From NCBI GenBank assembly GCA_022825945.1, contig JAJDVS010000092.1:1-44974 (forward strand): DNA of 44,974 bases. The letters run 5' to 3'. A program made the translations under genes and the position numbers. This document shows, in pieces, positions 1-8,854 of this stretch. Position 1 is the first letter of the stretch. Every line of letters begins with the position of its first letter. The notes beneath the pieces were generated by a model. It made no database searches, had not been told where the DNA came from, and was given only the letters and a program-made list of their open reading frames with translations. Source of the stretch: Pseudomonadales bacterium. Its GTDB lineage: Bacteria > Pseudomonadota > Gammaproteobacteria > Pseudomonadales > Pseudohongiellaceae.

Positions 1-309
1 ATGCAGACTCCGTGCCAGAATGAATTAAGTGATTTATTTCAGTGGGTTGGAAGGGTGCAAGTGGGGCCGGAATGGTTGTGGGGCCCCGGGAGGATCCAAT
101 CGCCGTGCATTCTCCAGGGGCAATTCCGGGCCCATGCACCAGAACGATGCAAGGCGTTTTTATTCTGTCTCCGGGTGAAACCAGGGGCGGTGCGAGCTTT
201 CACGGCGGTCAGCCTGCGCCAGCGCCTGGAAACCGGTGCGGCGGGCTGTGTATACTGGCCGCGGATTTGCAGCCGTGAATTCCTACGGCGCATGCTCCTA
301 GGAGTTGCC
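1..309. other. Non-coding stretch upstream of ubiK
   Basis: I see no convincing gene here. The open frame running from position 1 into ubiK has no family resemblance before the ATG at 310, and the reverse-strand frame is a shadow. A possible -10 hexamer TATACT lies at 251-256, but I cannot see a good -35 partner. The last 50 bases hold a copy of the REP-like repeat (261-303) whose final arm overlaps the ubiK ribosome-binding site. Confidence 0.5.
261..303 (+). repeat. REP-like palindromic repeat, copy upstream of ubiK
   Basis: A copy of a dispersed GC-rich repeat whose common part resembles GAATTCCTACGGCGCAGG followed by CTCCTAGG. Here the core is 277-303 with short arms TCCTA/TAGGA, preceded by GCGGATTTGCAGCCGTGAA. 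A roughly 80% identical direct copy lies at 550-590, so ubiK is bracketed by two copies. The distal arm TAGGAG runs directly into the Shine-Dalgarno position for the ATG at 310, so the repeat seems to supply the ribosome-binding site. Confidence 0.7.
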
Positions 310-567
310 ATGTCAAACCGGGATCTGTTCGGGGAAATCAGCGGTCGCTTGAGCGGGTTGTTGCAATCCGGCGGCGAGGCCGCCGGCGATCTGCGGGGCA
401 AGATCGAGCAGCAGTTGCGTGATGGCGTGGCCGAGCTTTCCTCGATCGATCGGGAAGAGTTTGACGCCCAGGCCCGGGCGCTTGCGCGGGCCGAAGAGCG
501 CATCGCGGCGCTTGAGGCCAGCGTTGCCGCCCTCGAAGCCCGTATTGCAGCGGATTCGCAGCCGTGA
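310..567 (+). CDS. ubiK: UbiK-type ubiquinone biosynthesis accessory factor (BMFP family)
   Basis: An 85-residue protein of the BMFP/YqiC family. UbiK assists the soluble Ubi enzyme complex of aerobic ubiquinone synthesis and can bind membranes. The sequence shows the family layout: an amphipathic N-terminal helix with the LFGEISGRLSGLL segment, a middle region (GDLRGKIEQQLRDG), and a C-terminal coiled coil (about residues 50-80) of Ala/Glu/Leu heptads ending RIAALEASVAALEARIA. The length fits the family (about 80-100). The ATG at 310 was chosen because AGGAG lies just upstream and the frame before it shows no homology. The last codons and stop (ADSQP) lie in a REP-like repeat, so the extreme C-terminus may have been rewritten by repeat insertion. 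comM follows convergently, as is common in gammaproteobacteria. Confidence 0.85.
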   Translation: MSNRDLFGEISGRLSGLLQSGGEAAGDLRGKIEQQLRDGVAELSSIDREEFDAQARALARAEERIAALEASVAALEARIAADSQP

Positions 568-590
568 GTTCCCGCGGCGCGGGCCCCTGT
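550..590 (+). repeat. REP-like repeat overlapping the 3' end of ubiK
   Basis: Direct-repeat partner of 261-303: GCGGATTCGCAGCCGTGAG followed by a GC-rich palindrome around CCCGCGGCGCGGG. It includes the ubiK stop codon at 565-567 and the codons for its last five residues. The palindrome sits between the convergent genes ubiK and comM and could act as a bidirectional transcription barrier, but no T-tract is present. Confidence 0.55.
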
Positions 591-607
591 CGCAGCAGGA
601 TCAGTCC

Positions 608-2131
608 TCAGCGGAACAGTGAGCGCAGCACGCGGCAGCGCCGGTAGCTGACGGCTTCCATCAGGTGCGGTTCGAGAATCTCCGGGCTTTGTTCGATGTC
701 GGCGATGGTGCGCGCCACCCGCAGCACCCGGTGCGCGGCGCGGGCCGATAGCGAGAGCTGTTCCATGGTGTCCGCGAGGCGCCGCTTCAGTTTCGGGCTC
801 AGCCGGCAGACGGTTTCCAACGCCTCGCCCCGCAAATCACTGTTGAGACCGCCCGCCCTGCGCCGCTGCAGTTCGCGGCAGACGCTGACCTCGCCGCGCA
901 GGCGCTCCGGCTCGAATGCGTCGGCCTTGACCGGCGCTGCCAGCAATTCGGCGTGGGAAAGGGCCGGCACCTCGATAATGATGTCGAGCCGGTCGAGCAG
1001 CGGCCCGGAAATCCTGCCGAGATAGCGGTCGATGCGATCCTGGCTGCAGCGGCATTCGTTGCGCGAATCGCCCGCATAGCCGCAGGGACAGGGGTTCATG
1101 GCCGCCACGAGCTGGAAGCGGGCCGGGAATCGCAGCCGGTAATTGGCGCGGCTGAGGGTCATCTCGCCGGACTCCAGCGGCTCGCGCAGGGTGTCGAGGA
1201 CGCTGGGTTTGAACTCGGCCAATTCGTCGAGAAACAGCAGTCCCCGATGGGCCAGGCTGATCTCTCCCGGCTGCGCCCGATTGCCGCCGCCCACAAGAGC
1301 CGGGCTTGTGGCGCTGTGATGCGGCGCCCGAACCGGGCGGCAGAACCAGGAAGGGCATTGGCCGCGCACCTGGGAAATCGAGCGGATTGCCGCCACTTCC
1401 AGGGCTTCCTCCGGTTCCAGCGGCGGCAATATCCGCGCCAGCGACTGGGCGAGCAGGGTCTTGCCGCTGCCCGGCGGGCCGATCATCAGCAGATTGTGAT
1501 TGCCCGCGGCGGCCGCGAGCAGGGCGCGCTTGGCCGCCTGCTGGCCGCGTATGCTGTCGAGACCGCGATGGCAGTTGCAAGCCGGAGGCGCTTGCTTCGG
1601 GTCGGGCCCGGCGAGTTCATCGCCATTGTGCAAATGGGCGACATAGTCCGCCAGGCTGGCCACCGCATGGGAGCCCGGGTAGCCCACCAGATTCATTTCC
1701 TCGCAATTGGCTTCGGGCAGCATCACCGAGCGCGACTCCCGGGCTGCCGCCTGAATCGACGGGATCAGCCCGAAAACCTTGCGCAGGCCGCCGTCGAGGG
1801 CGAGTTCGCCGAGCAACTCCACTCCGGCAAGCTTGCGACCGTCCACTTGCCCTGAAGCAGCGAGAATCCCCATGGCGATGGCGAAATCGTAGCGCCCACC
1901 GGTCTTGGGCAGATCGGCGGGCGCCAGATTCACAGTGATGCGCCTGGCGGGGAAATCGAGCCCGGAATTCAGAATCGCGCTGCGCACGCGATCCTTGCTT
2001 TCGCGGACGGCGGTCTCGGGCATGCCGACGATGGCAAAGCCTGGCAGGCCACCCGAGATATGGGATTCCACAGTGACCGACAGCGCCTCGACGCCGAGCA
2101 CGGCCCGGGAATGAACAATGGCTACAGACAT
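608..2131 (-). CDS. comM: YifB/ComM family Mg-chelatase-like AAA+ ATPase
   Basis: A 507-residue ComM. In naturally transformable gammaproteobacteria ComM is a hexameric helicase that promotes branch migration when incoming DNA is integrated. The N-terminal about 170 residues form the Lon-protease-like fold (starting MSVAIVHSRAVLGVEA, with GLPGFAIVGMPETAVRESKDR). The AAA+ core has Walker A GPPGSGKT near residue 220, Walker B LLFLDELAEF, the MNPCPCGYAGD cysteine motif and the sensor region DRLDIIIEVP. The C-terminal Mg-chelatase lid ends with RVARTIADIEQSPEI. Length and motif order are normal for the family. The gene is monocistronic and convergent with ubiK. A ComF homologue is at 32.4 kb, but two competence-related genes do not prove competence. 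Confidence 0.95.
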   Translation of the reverse strand: MSVAIVHSRAVLGVEALSVTVESHISGGLPGFAIVGMPETAVRESKDRVRSAILNSGLDFPARRITVNLAPADLPKTGGRYDFAIAMGILAASGQVDGRKLAGVELLGELALDGGLRKVFGLIPSIQAAARESRSVMLPEANCEEMNLVGYPGSHAVASLADYVAHLHNGDELAGPDPKQAPPACNCHRGLDSIRGQQAAKRALLAAAAGNHNLLMIGPPGSGKTLLAQSLARILPPLEPEEALEVAAIRSISQVRGQCPSWFCRPVRAPHHSATSPALVGGGNRAQPGEISLAHRGLLFLDELAEFKPSVLDTLREPLESGEMTLSRANYRLRFPARFQLVAAMNPCPCGYAGDSRNECRCSQDRIDRYLGRISGPLLDRLDIIIEVPALSHAELLAAPVKADAFEPERLRGEVSVCRELQRRRAGGLNSDLRGEALETVCRLSPKLKRRLADTMEQLSLSARAAHRVLRVARTIADIEQSPEILEPHLMEAVSYRRCRVLRSLFR

Positions 2132-2425
2132 AATGGCTTCGACCTGATGGTTACGAAGCCAAAGTCATAGGCGAGAATGGTGAAAAATGCCAAATCTGCG
2201 GCGAAATCAGAAATCCGCGAAAGCGAAAATTCGCTATCGCCGCGCCCCTGGGTATTCTCTGAAAAACTCCATCCGTGGAGTTTTTCATTATCGCAAAACA
2301 AAAGCGTGGTTTTGTTTTGCTCGCGAAGCTCTGACTTAATCAGAGCTTCCCTGGCTGATCGATCAAGGCGAATATTGGTGAATATGCAACGAAATCGGGC
2401 GGCCGGGGGCGTGGATGAGAGCGGA
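2132..2425. other. Intergenic region with repeats between comM and the cytochrome c5 gene
   Basis: No gene seen. The plus-strand open frame that begins at 2177 is built from repeat sequence and from the antisense of the cytochrome gene. The region holds CGCGAAAGCGAAAATTCGC at 2216-2234, which recurs in inverted orientation at 26412-26430, followed by the three-hairpin element at 2254-2352. Upstream regulatory signals for comM must lie near 2131-2215, but none was clear. Confidence 0.5.
2254..2352 (+). repeat. AT-rich three-hairpin repeat, copy 1
   Basis: Three consecutive perfect hairpins. The first is TGAAAAACTCC (2260-2270) with GGAGTTTTTCA (2277-2287). The second is GCAAAACAAAA (2293-2303) with TTTTGTTTTGC (2310-2320). 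The third is GAAGCTCTGA (2325-2334) with TCAGAGCTTC (2340-2349). The A-tract/T-tract stem of the first resembles a bidirectional intrinsic terminator. The first and third hairpins recur almost unchanged at 5241-5323, and the first again at 32372-32399, so this is a dispersed element. Confidence 0.8.
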
Positions 2426-2926
2426 CTACTGCTCGAGGCTTACCATGTACTGCGACAGTTCCCACAACTGGTCATCGGTGCAGGTATTGCACAGGCCCTT
2501 GGGCGGCATGGCGTTCAGGCCCTGGTTCATGATTGCGATGATTTCCTCGCGACCTTTCTCCATGCGTGGCGCCCAGGCTTCGGCATCGCCGGGCCGCGGG
2601 GCGCCGGACAGGCCGGTGGAATGGCAGGCGAAGCAGAATATCTGGTAAGTGGCTTGCAGATCGAAACCATCGTCGGCCTGGGCCACGAGGACCGGTTCGG
2701 CCGCAGGCTCCGCGACGGGTTCGGGAGTGGCTGCAACGGCGGCGGGCTCGCCGGTCCTGGTCCCGACACAATCCTGCCCGGCGAGACAGAGCTGGGCGAT
2801 GGGGGCAAGGTTTTCCTCGGCGGATTGATCCGCCAGGGAAAGCTGACCGGGAAGCAGCAGCATGCTCGCAGTGAGCACGAGGGCCGGAATGGAAGCGAAT
2901 GATGCGTTAGCGCTGACAGGTTTCAA
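2426..2926 (-). CDS. Cytochrome c5-like c-type cytochrome, exported
   Basis: A 166-residue monoheme cytochrome for periplasmic electron transfer. The TTG start at 2926 is preferred: GGAGGAAA lies six bases upstream and a normal signal peptide follows (hydrophobic run ending GQLSLADQ). The longer ATG frame from 3067 would add 47 unconvincing residues. After a Pro/Ala/Glu-rich linker (about 57-80) the heme site CFACH is at residues 98-102. The probable axial Met is in AMPPKG (M140). The pair C146/C149 (LCNTC) matches the disulfide seen in cytochrome c5/c555 proteins. Two further cysteines (LCLAGQDC, 47/53) in the N-terminal segment are unusual. The donor and acceptor cannot be read from the neighbours. 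Confidence 0.85.
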   Translation of the reverse strand: MKPVSANASFASIPALVLTASMLLLPGQLSLADQSAEENLAPIAQLCLAGQDCVGTRTGEPAAVAATPEPVAEPAAEPVLVAQADDGFDLQATYQIFCFACHSTGLSGAPRPGDAEAWAPRMEKGREEIIAIMNQGLNAMPPKGLCNTCTDDQLWELSQYMVSLEQ

Positions 2927-3115
2927 CGAGGGTTTCCTCCAGGTGGTGATTGGGTTACCGTGGCAATCGGGCTGCGCTCTGGCGGAACAGCGCGCCGCAC
3001 TGCCCGAAAACCGGCGCGGATTATACACCCAATCCGCAATCGGTTCATTCGTCGACTCCATCTCCACCGTAATTCGGTATACTTTGCCGCCCGACCATCC
3101 ACTCCGGTAATCGTC

Positions 3116-5221
3116 ATGAACCTTCCGACCCTGACTGACTGGCGCGGCTTGCCGCCGGCCCTGGTCACCGTGTTTCTTGTCGCCTGCGGCGCCGAGGAAA
3201 CGCCCGCCGTTGAAGAGGCCGCCCCGGCGCCCGAGCCCGAAGCCGCGGCGCCCACCCCGGAACTCGGCAGTTTCGGTATTGATCTGAGCAACCAGGATGC
3301 TTCCGTGCGCCCTGGCGATGACTTCTTCCGTTACGCCAATGGCCGCTGGCTCGACAGCTTCGAGCTGCCGGCGGACCGCAGCGACTACGGCTCATTTTCG
3401 GTGCTTGCGGATCGTTCCGACCAGCGGGTGAGAAGTATCATCGAATATCTGGCCGACCTTGAGCCCGCCCTGGGCTCCATCGAGCAGAAGATCAACGATT
3501 ATTTCCAGAGCTACATGGATACGGACCGGCTCAATGAACTCGGCATGGATCCCCTGCTTCCCGGGCTTGCCGCGGTGGACGCCATCGCGGACCGGGAGCA
3601 ACTCGTGGCGGCGTTCGGCCGAGCCCAGCTTGATAACACCGCAAGCCCCTTCGCCTTTTTTATCGGCGCCGACCGCAGCGACCCGGACCGGCACCAGCTT
3701 GTGCTGACCCTTTCCGGGCTCAGCCTTCCCGACCGCGACTACTACCTGCTGGACACCGGGGATTACCAGCGGGTGCGCGGGGAATATCTCGCCCATATCG
3801 CCCGGATTCTCGATTTCGCCGGGATTCCGGACTCCGCCGCCAGGGCCGAAGCGATCCTCGCCCTGGAAACGGGCATCGCCGAACACATGTGGCCCAGAGC
3901 CGAGCGCCGCAACCGCGACCTCACCTACAACCCCATGTCCTTCGCCGAGTTCAGCGCCGCCTGGCCCGATTTCGACTGGGATACGTATTTTGACGCCGCC
4001 GGCGTCAGTGGCCTCGACAGCCTCAATGTGAATTACCCGAGCGCCATGGCGCCGGTGATCGCCCTGGTCAACGAAACGCCGCTGGAAGACTGGAAAAGCT
4101 ATCTCGGCTACCGGCTGATCGCCGACAGCGCCAGCGTGCTGTCCGAAGAAATCGACCAGGAAGCCTTTCACTTCTATTCCACCGTCCTGCGCGGCGTGCC
4201 GGAGCAGCGCGAGCGCTGGGAGCGCGGCGTGGCCCGGGTGGGCTCGCTGAGCAGCCTGGGCGAGGCCGTCGGGCAGATTTATGTGGAGCGGCATTTTCCC
4301 GAATCGGCCAAGCGGCAGATGCAGGAGCTGGTGGAGAATCTTCGCGGCGCCCTGCGCCAGAGCATCGAACAGAACGACTGGATGGGGCCGCTGACCAGGG
4401 AAGAGGCCTACCGCAAGCTGGAGGCTTTCCGGCCCAAGATCGCCTATCCCGATGTCTGGCAGGACCTTTCCGCCATCGAGATCAGCCGCGAATCGCTGTT
4501 CGACAATGCCCGCAACGTGCGCGAGTTCCGCTATCAGGAAGAGATCGCGCGGCTTGGCCAGCCCACGGACCGCGAGGAATGGGGCATGACTCCCCAGACC
4601 GTCAACGCCTATTACAATCCGTCATTCAACGAGATCGTTTTCCCCGCGGGCATCCTGCAGCCGCCCTTCTTCGACCCGGCGGCGGATGCCGCAGTGAACT
4701 ATGGCGGCATCGGCGCGGTGATCGGGCACGAGATGGGCCACGGTTTTGACGATCAGGGCTCGAAATCCGACTGGGCCGGCGTCCAGCGCAACTGGTGGAC
4801 CGACGAGGATCGCGCCAATTTCGAAGATCAGGCAACCGTGCTCGCCGAACAATACGCCGTATTCGAGCCGGTGCCGGGCTACTTTATCGACGGCCGGTTC
4901 ACCCTGGGCGAAAACATTGGCGATGTGGGCGGCGTGTCCCTGGCCTACCGCGCCTACCGCATGTCTCTCGATGGCGAGGAGCCGCCGGTGATCGACGGCC
5001 TCACCGGCGATCAGCGCTTCTTTCTCGCCTGGGCCCAGGTCTGGCAGCGCAAGTACCGCGAAGACGCCCTGATTCAGCGCCTGACCTCGGACCCTCATTC
5101 ACCGGCCGAGTTTCGCGTCAATGGCGTGGTGCGCAATTTCGACGCCTGGTATGAAGCTTTCGACGTGCAGCCGGAGGACGATCTGTATCTGCCCCCGGAA
5201 GAGCGCGTGACAATCTGGTAA
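3116..5221 (+). CDS. M13 family metallopeptidase lipoprotein (neprilysin/PepO-like)
   Basis: A 701-residue zinc endopeptidase of family M13, likely cleaving oligopeptides in the periplasm. The ATG at 3116 gives a lipoprotein signal with lipobox LVAC and then an acidic Pro/Glu/Ala linker; the longer frame from 2960 was rejected. The N-terminal domain has the family signature VRPGDDFFRYANGRWL. The catalytic domain shows NAYYNPSFNEIVFPAGILQPPFF, the zinc site HEMGH (residues 538-542), and the third ligand Glu599 in ENIGDVGG. The C-terminal SPAEFRVNGVVRNFDAWYEAF is typical of the family. Length is normal and the gene appears intact. It is followed within five bases by the amidohydrolase frame and a terminator-like repeat. 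A weak -10 (TATACT, about 3078) is visible upstream. Confidence 0.95.
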   Translation: MNLPTLTDWRGLPPALVTVFLVACGAEETPAVEEAAPAPEPEAAAPTPELGSFGIDLSNQDASVRPGDDFFRYANGRWLDSFELPADRSDYGSFSVLADRSDQRVRSIIEYLADLEPALGSIEQKINDYFQSYMDTDRLNELGMDPLLPGLAAVDAIADREQLVAAFGRAQLDNTASPFAFFIGADRSDPDRHQLVLTLSGLSLPDRDYYLLDTGDYQRVRGEYLAHIARILDFAGIPDSAARAEAILALETGIAEHMWPRAERRNRDLTYNPMSFAEFSAAWPDFDWDTYFDAAGVSGLDSLNVNYPSAMAPVIALVNETPLEDWKSYLGYRLIADSASVLSEEIDQEAFHFYSTVLRGVPEQRERWERGVARVGSLSSLGEAVGQIYVERHFPESAKRQMQELVENLRGALRQSIEQNDWMGPLTREEAYRKLEAFRPKIAYPDVWQDLSAIEISRESLFDNARNVREFRYQEEIARLGQPTDREEWGMTPQTVNAYYNPSFNEIVFPAGILQPPFFDPAADAAVNYGGIGAVIGHEMGHGFDDQGSKSDWAGVQRNWWTDEDRANFEDQATVLAEQYAVFEPVPGYFIDGRFTLGENIGDVGGVSLAYRAYRMSLDGEEPPVIDGLTGDQRFFLAWAQVWQRKYREDALIQRLTSDPHSPAEFRVNGVVRNFDAWYEAFDVQPEDDLYLPPEERVTIW

Positions 5222-5240
5222 GGCCATGAAACTGCTTATG

Positions 5241-5323
5241 TATTCTCTGAAAAACTCCATCCGTGGAGTTTTTCATTACCGCTTCCATGTGCCGCAGGGA
5301 AGCTCTGACTTGATCAGAGCCTC
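5241..5323 (+). repeat. AT-rich hairpin repeat, copy 2, at the 5' end of the amidohydrolase
   Basis: Begins with about 38 bases identical to copy 1 (hairpin TGAAAAACTCC 5248-5258 with GGAGTTTTTCA 5265-5275). The middle hairpin is replaced by a CTTCCATGTGCCGCAGG segment that resembles copy 3. The GAAGCTCTGA/TCAGAGCCTC hairpin follows at 5299-5323. The copy begins 20 bases after the M13 stop codon, where it could end transcription, yet it remains open in the frame of the next gene. The loop of the last hairpin contains the likely TTG start (5310) of that gene. Confidence 0.8.
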
Positions 5324-6914
5324 CCTTATTCGTTCCCTCATCCTGCTGCTGCTCGTCCCGGGCGGCGCCGCCTTTGCCCAGGACTATGATGTCCTCATTC
5401 ACGGCGGTCGCGTCATCAACGGCAGCGGCAATCCCTGGTTTGCGGCCGACCTCGGAATTCGCGGCGACCGCATTGCCGCCATTGGCGACCTGTCCGGGGC
5501 CACGGCGGAGATCCTGATTGACGCGGCCGGGCTGGTGGTGGCGCCGGGTTTTATCGACCCGCATACCCACGCCATCCGCGGCATCTTCGATGTGCCCACC
5601 GCCGAAAGCGCCCTGCTTCAGGGCGTAACCACCCTGACCGAGGGCAATGATGGCAGCTCGCCCTGGCCTATCGGCGAGCATTACCGCGAAATCGCCGAAC
5701 TCGGCATCAGCCCGAACTGGGCGGTATTCGTGGGTCAGGGAACAATCCGCTCCCAGGTGATCGGCGTGGAGGACCGGGAACCCTCCCCGGCCGAAATCGG
5801 GCGGATGAAAGCCATGGTGGCCCAGGCCATGGAAGAAGGCGCGCTGGGGATATCCACCGGGCTTTTTTACGTGCCCGGCAGCTTTACTTCCACCGAAGAG
5901 GTGATCGAGTTGTCCCGGGTCGCGGCGGAGCACGGCGGCATTTACATCTCCCACATGCGCGAGGAGGCCTCGCAACTGATCGAGTCGGTCAACGAGACCA
6001 TCCGCATCGGCGAAGAAGCCGGCATTCCCGTGCAGATTACCCACCACAAGGTCATCGGCGCGCCCAACTGGGGCGCCGCGGTGGACAGTTTGAGGCTGGT
6101 GGACGAAGCCCGCGCCCGGGGCGTGGACGTGACCATCGACCAGTATCCCTATACCGCCTCCCAGACCGGCATCAACGCCCTGATTCCGCAATGGGCCCAG
6201 GAAGGCGGCATCAATGCCCTGCTTGCCAGACTCGACAGCCGGGAAACGCGCCAGACGATCAAGAATGAAGTGGTGGAGCGGATTCTGTTCGACCGCGGCG
6301 GCGGCGACCCGGCCAATGTCTTCATCTCGCGCAATAGCTGGGACCCGACCATGGCCGGCAGGAATCTGGCGGAACTGACCATCGAGGCGGGCATGGAACC
6401 CTCGCCGGAGAATGCCGCCGAAGTGGTGTTCGAAATTCTCCGCAATGGCGGCGCCACCGCGGTCTATCACGCCATCGGTTCCGATGATGTGGACCGTATC
6501 ATGCGCCATCCCGCCACCGCTATCGGCTCCGATGGCCCGGTGGGCATCTTCGGCGAAGGCGCGCCCCATCCGCGACAATACGGCGCCTTCGCCAGGGTGC
6601 TCGGGCATTATGTCCGCGAGCGCGGCGTGATTTCCCTGGAAGAGGCGATCCGCAAGATGACGAGCATGACCGCCCAGCGTCTTTCCATCCAGGACCGGGG
6701 CCTGATCGCCGAGGGCTTCTTCGCCGACCTCGCGGTGTTCGACGCCGATGAAATCATCGACCGCGCCACTTTCGAGGATCCGCATCAATACGCCCTGGGC
6801 ATGAAATACGTGCTGGTGAACGGGGAAATCGTGGTGGAGGATGGCGCGCACACCGGAAGCCGGCCGGGGCGGATTCTGCACGGGCCGGGGTATGTCGGGA
6901 GCGGTAGCCTCTGA
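5310..6914 (+). CDS. N-acyl-D-amino-acid deacylase-family amidohydrolase, exported
   Basis: Amidohydrolase-superfamily enzyme of the D-aminoacylase/N-acyl-D-glutamate deacylase type, which hydrolyses N-acylated D-amino acids. Visible marks are the composite-domain start YDVLIHGGRVINGSG, the metal site PGFIDPHTHA, the ISHMREE and QITHHK histidine/carboxylate segments, and AIGSDGPVG (catalytic Asp) near the end. Starting at TTG 5310 gives a clean signal peptide (MIRASLIRSL, then a Leu stretch, then AAFAQ). The frame is also open from ATG 5226, which would add 28 residues encoded by a hairpin repeat. The TTG start has AGGGA about 10 bases upstream. Total is about 534 residues. The two ABC transporter genes follow closely. 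Exact substrate is unknown. Confidence 0.85.
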   Translation: MIRASLIRSLILLLLVPGGAAFAQDYDVLIHGGRVINGSGNPWFAADLGIRGDRIAAIGDLSGATAEILIDAAGLVVAPGFIDPHTHAIRGIFDVPTAESALLQGVTTLTEGNDGSSPWPIGEHYREIAELGISPNWAVFVGQGTIRSQVIGVEDREPSPAEIGRMKAMVAQAMEEGALGISTGLFYVPGSFTSTEEVIELSRVAAEHGGIYISHMREEASQLIESVNETIRIGEEAGIPVQITHHKVIGAPNWGAAVDSLRLVDEARARGVDVTIDQYPYTASQTGINALIPQWAQEGGINALLARLDSRETRQTIKNEVVERILFDRGGGDPANVFISRNSWDPTMAGRNLAELTIEAGMEPSPENAAEVVFEILRNGGATAVYHAIGSDDVDRIMRHPATAIGSDGPVGIFGEGAPHPRQYGAFARVLGHYVRERGVISLEEAIRKMTSMTAQRLSIQDRGLIAEGFFADLAVFDADEIIDRATFEDPHQYALGMKYVLVNGEIVVEDGAHTGSRPGRILHGPGYVGSGSL

Positions 6915-6941
6915 CGGGAGCCCGCGCCGCGGGATAAGGAA

Positions 6942-7709
<768 letters not shown>

Positions 7710-7720
7710 AGAGGTATATC

Positions 7721-8815
7721 GTGCCAAGCAAACTCCAGCGCCATCTTGCCCGGGATTTCATGAAGATTTTCCTGCGCGACCGGCAATCGATCTTCTTCAG
7801 CCTGTTCTTTCCCGTGGTCTTCATGAGCATTTTCGCATTTGTCCGCGGCGGCCAGGAACCGATTCCACTCGGCGTAGCCAATCAGTCGGACAGCGCCCTC
7901 GCCGGCGCGCTGGTGGACAAGCTTGGCGAGGACGCCGCTTTCACCGTGGTGTCCGGCGATGAAGCACAGTTGCGGGAACAACTGATCCATGGCGAGCAGA
8001 TGCTGGTGCTCGTGGTGCCGGCGCAGTTCCAGGCGCCGTCCGCCGGCGAGACCGCCGCCCTGCGCCTGCTCGCGGACACTTCCCAGTTCAACCAGTTGCC
8101 CCTGGTCGAGCCCATGCTCGAGCAGAAGCTCATGGAAATCGAGCGCGAATACCGGGGCGGGGAAGCGATGTTCTCGCTGGAAATCGAAAACGTGCAGGCG
8201 CTTTCGCAAAGCTATCTCGACTTCCTGCTACCCGGCTTGCTGGCGATGATGCTGATGCAATTGAGTGTGGCCGGCTCGGGCTACAATGTGGTGGAGTTTC
8301 GCCGCAAGGGCATTCTCAAGCGGCTGTTCGTCACGCCGCTGCAACCGCGGGATTTCGTCGCCGCCATCGTCGCGGCAAGGCTTGGCATCGTAATGATCCA
8401 GCTCACGGTGCTGCTGGCTTTCGCGCTGTTCGTGCTGCGGGTGAACATCGTCGGCAATTTCGCCGAATTCTATCTTGTGGCGCTTGTCGCCAGCCTGGTT
8501 TTCCTCAATATCGGGTTTTGCATCGGCAGCATGGCCAGGACCCAGCAGGCCATCATGGCGATCGGCAATATCGTGATCTTTCCGCAGATCGTGCTCTCCG
8601 GCGTGTTCTATCCCATCGACGCCATGCCGGGATTCGTGCAACCCCTGGCCCAGGTGCTGCCGCTGACTTTTGTCGTTTCCGGGCTGCGCGAAATCGCCGT
8701 GGCCGGCGCGACCCTGCTGGAAATCGTGCCCAGCCTGATCGGCATGGCGGTCTGGTTCGTCATCGGCTTCGCCCTCGCCACCCGGATGTTCGTCTGGAAG
8801 GATGTGGCGGCCTGA
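7721..8815 (+). CDS. ABC-2 type transporter permease
   Basis: A 364-residue membrane subunit partnered with the preceding ATPase. One N-terminal membrane helix (about 25-45, SIFFSLFFPVVFMSIFAF) is followed by a large extracytoplasmic domain (about 50-160), then five hydrophobic segments ending ATRMFVWKDVAA, the usual ABC-2 layout. The GTG at 7721 is chosen because GAAGAGG sits upstream and MPSKLQRHLARDFMKIFLRD fits the family's N-terminus; the open frame reaching back into the ATPase gene is not real. The motif GVFYPIDAMPGFVQPLAQVLPLT is characteristic of daunorubicin-type exporters. Confidence 0.93.
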   Translation: MPSKLQRHLARDFMKIFLRDRQSIFFSLFFPVVFMSIFAFVRGGQEPIPLGVANQSDSALAGALVDKLGEDAAFTVVSGDEAQLREQLIHGEQMLVLVVPAQFQAPSAGETAALRLLADTSQFNQLPLVEPMLEQKLMEIEREYRGGEAMFSLEIENVQALSQSYLDFLLPGLLAMMLMQLSVAGSGYNVVEFRRKGILKRLFVTPLQPRDFVAAIVAARLGIVMIQLTVLLAFALFVLRVNIVGNFAEFYLVALVASLVFLNIGFCIGSMARTQQAIMAIGNIVIFPQIVLSGVFYPIDAMPGFVQPLAQVLPLTFVVSGLREIAVAGATLLEIVPSLIGMAVWFVIGFALATRMFVWKDVAA

Positions 8816-8854
8816 AACAGCAATTCCCATTATGGCAATGGGCGCGCTCACATC

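Noticed and set aside
2177-2902. Plus-strand gene of 241 codons
   Set aside because: It runs through a repeat element and the antisense of the cytochrome gene; no family match.
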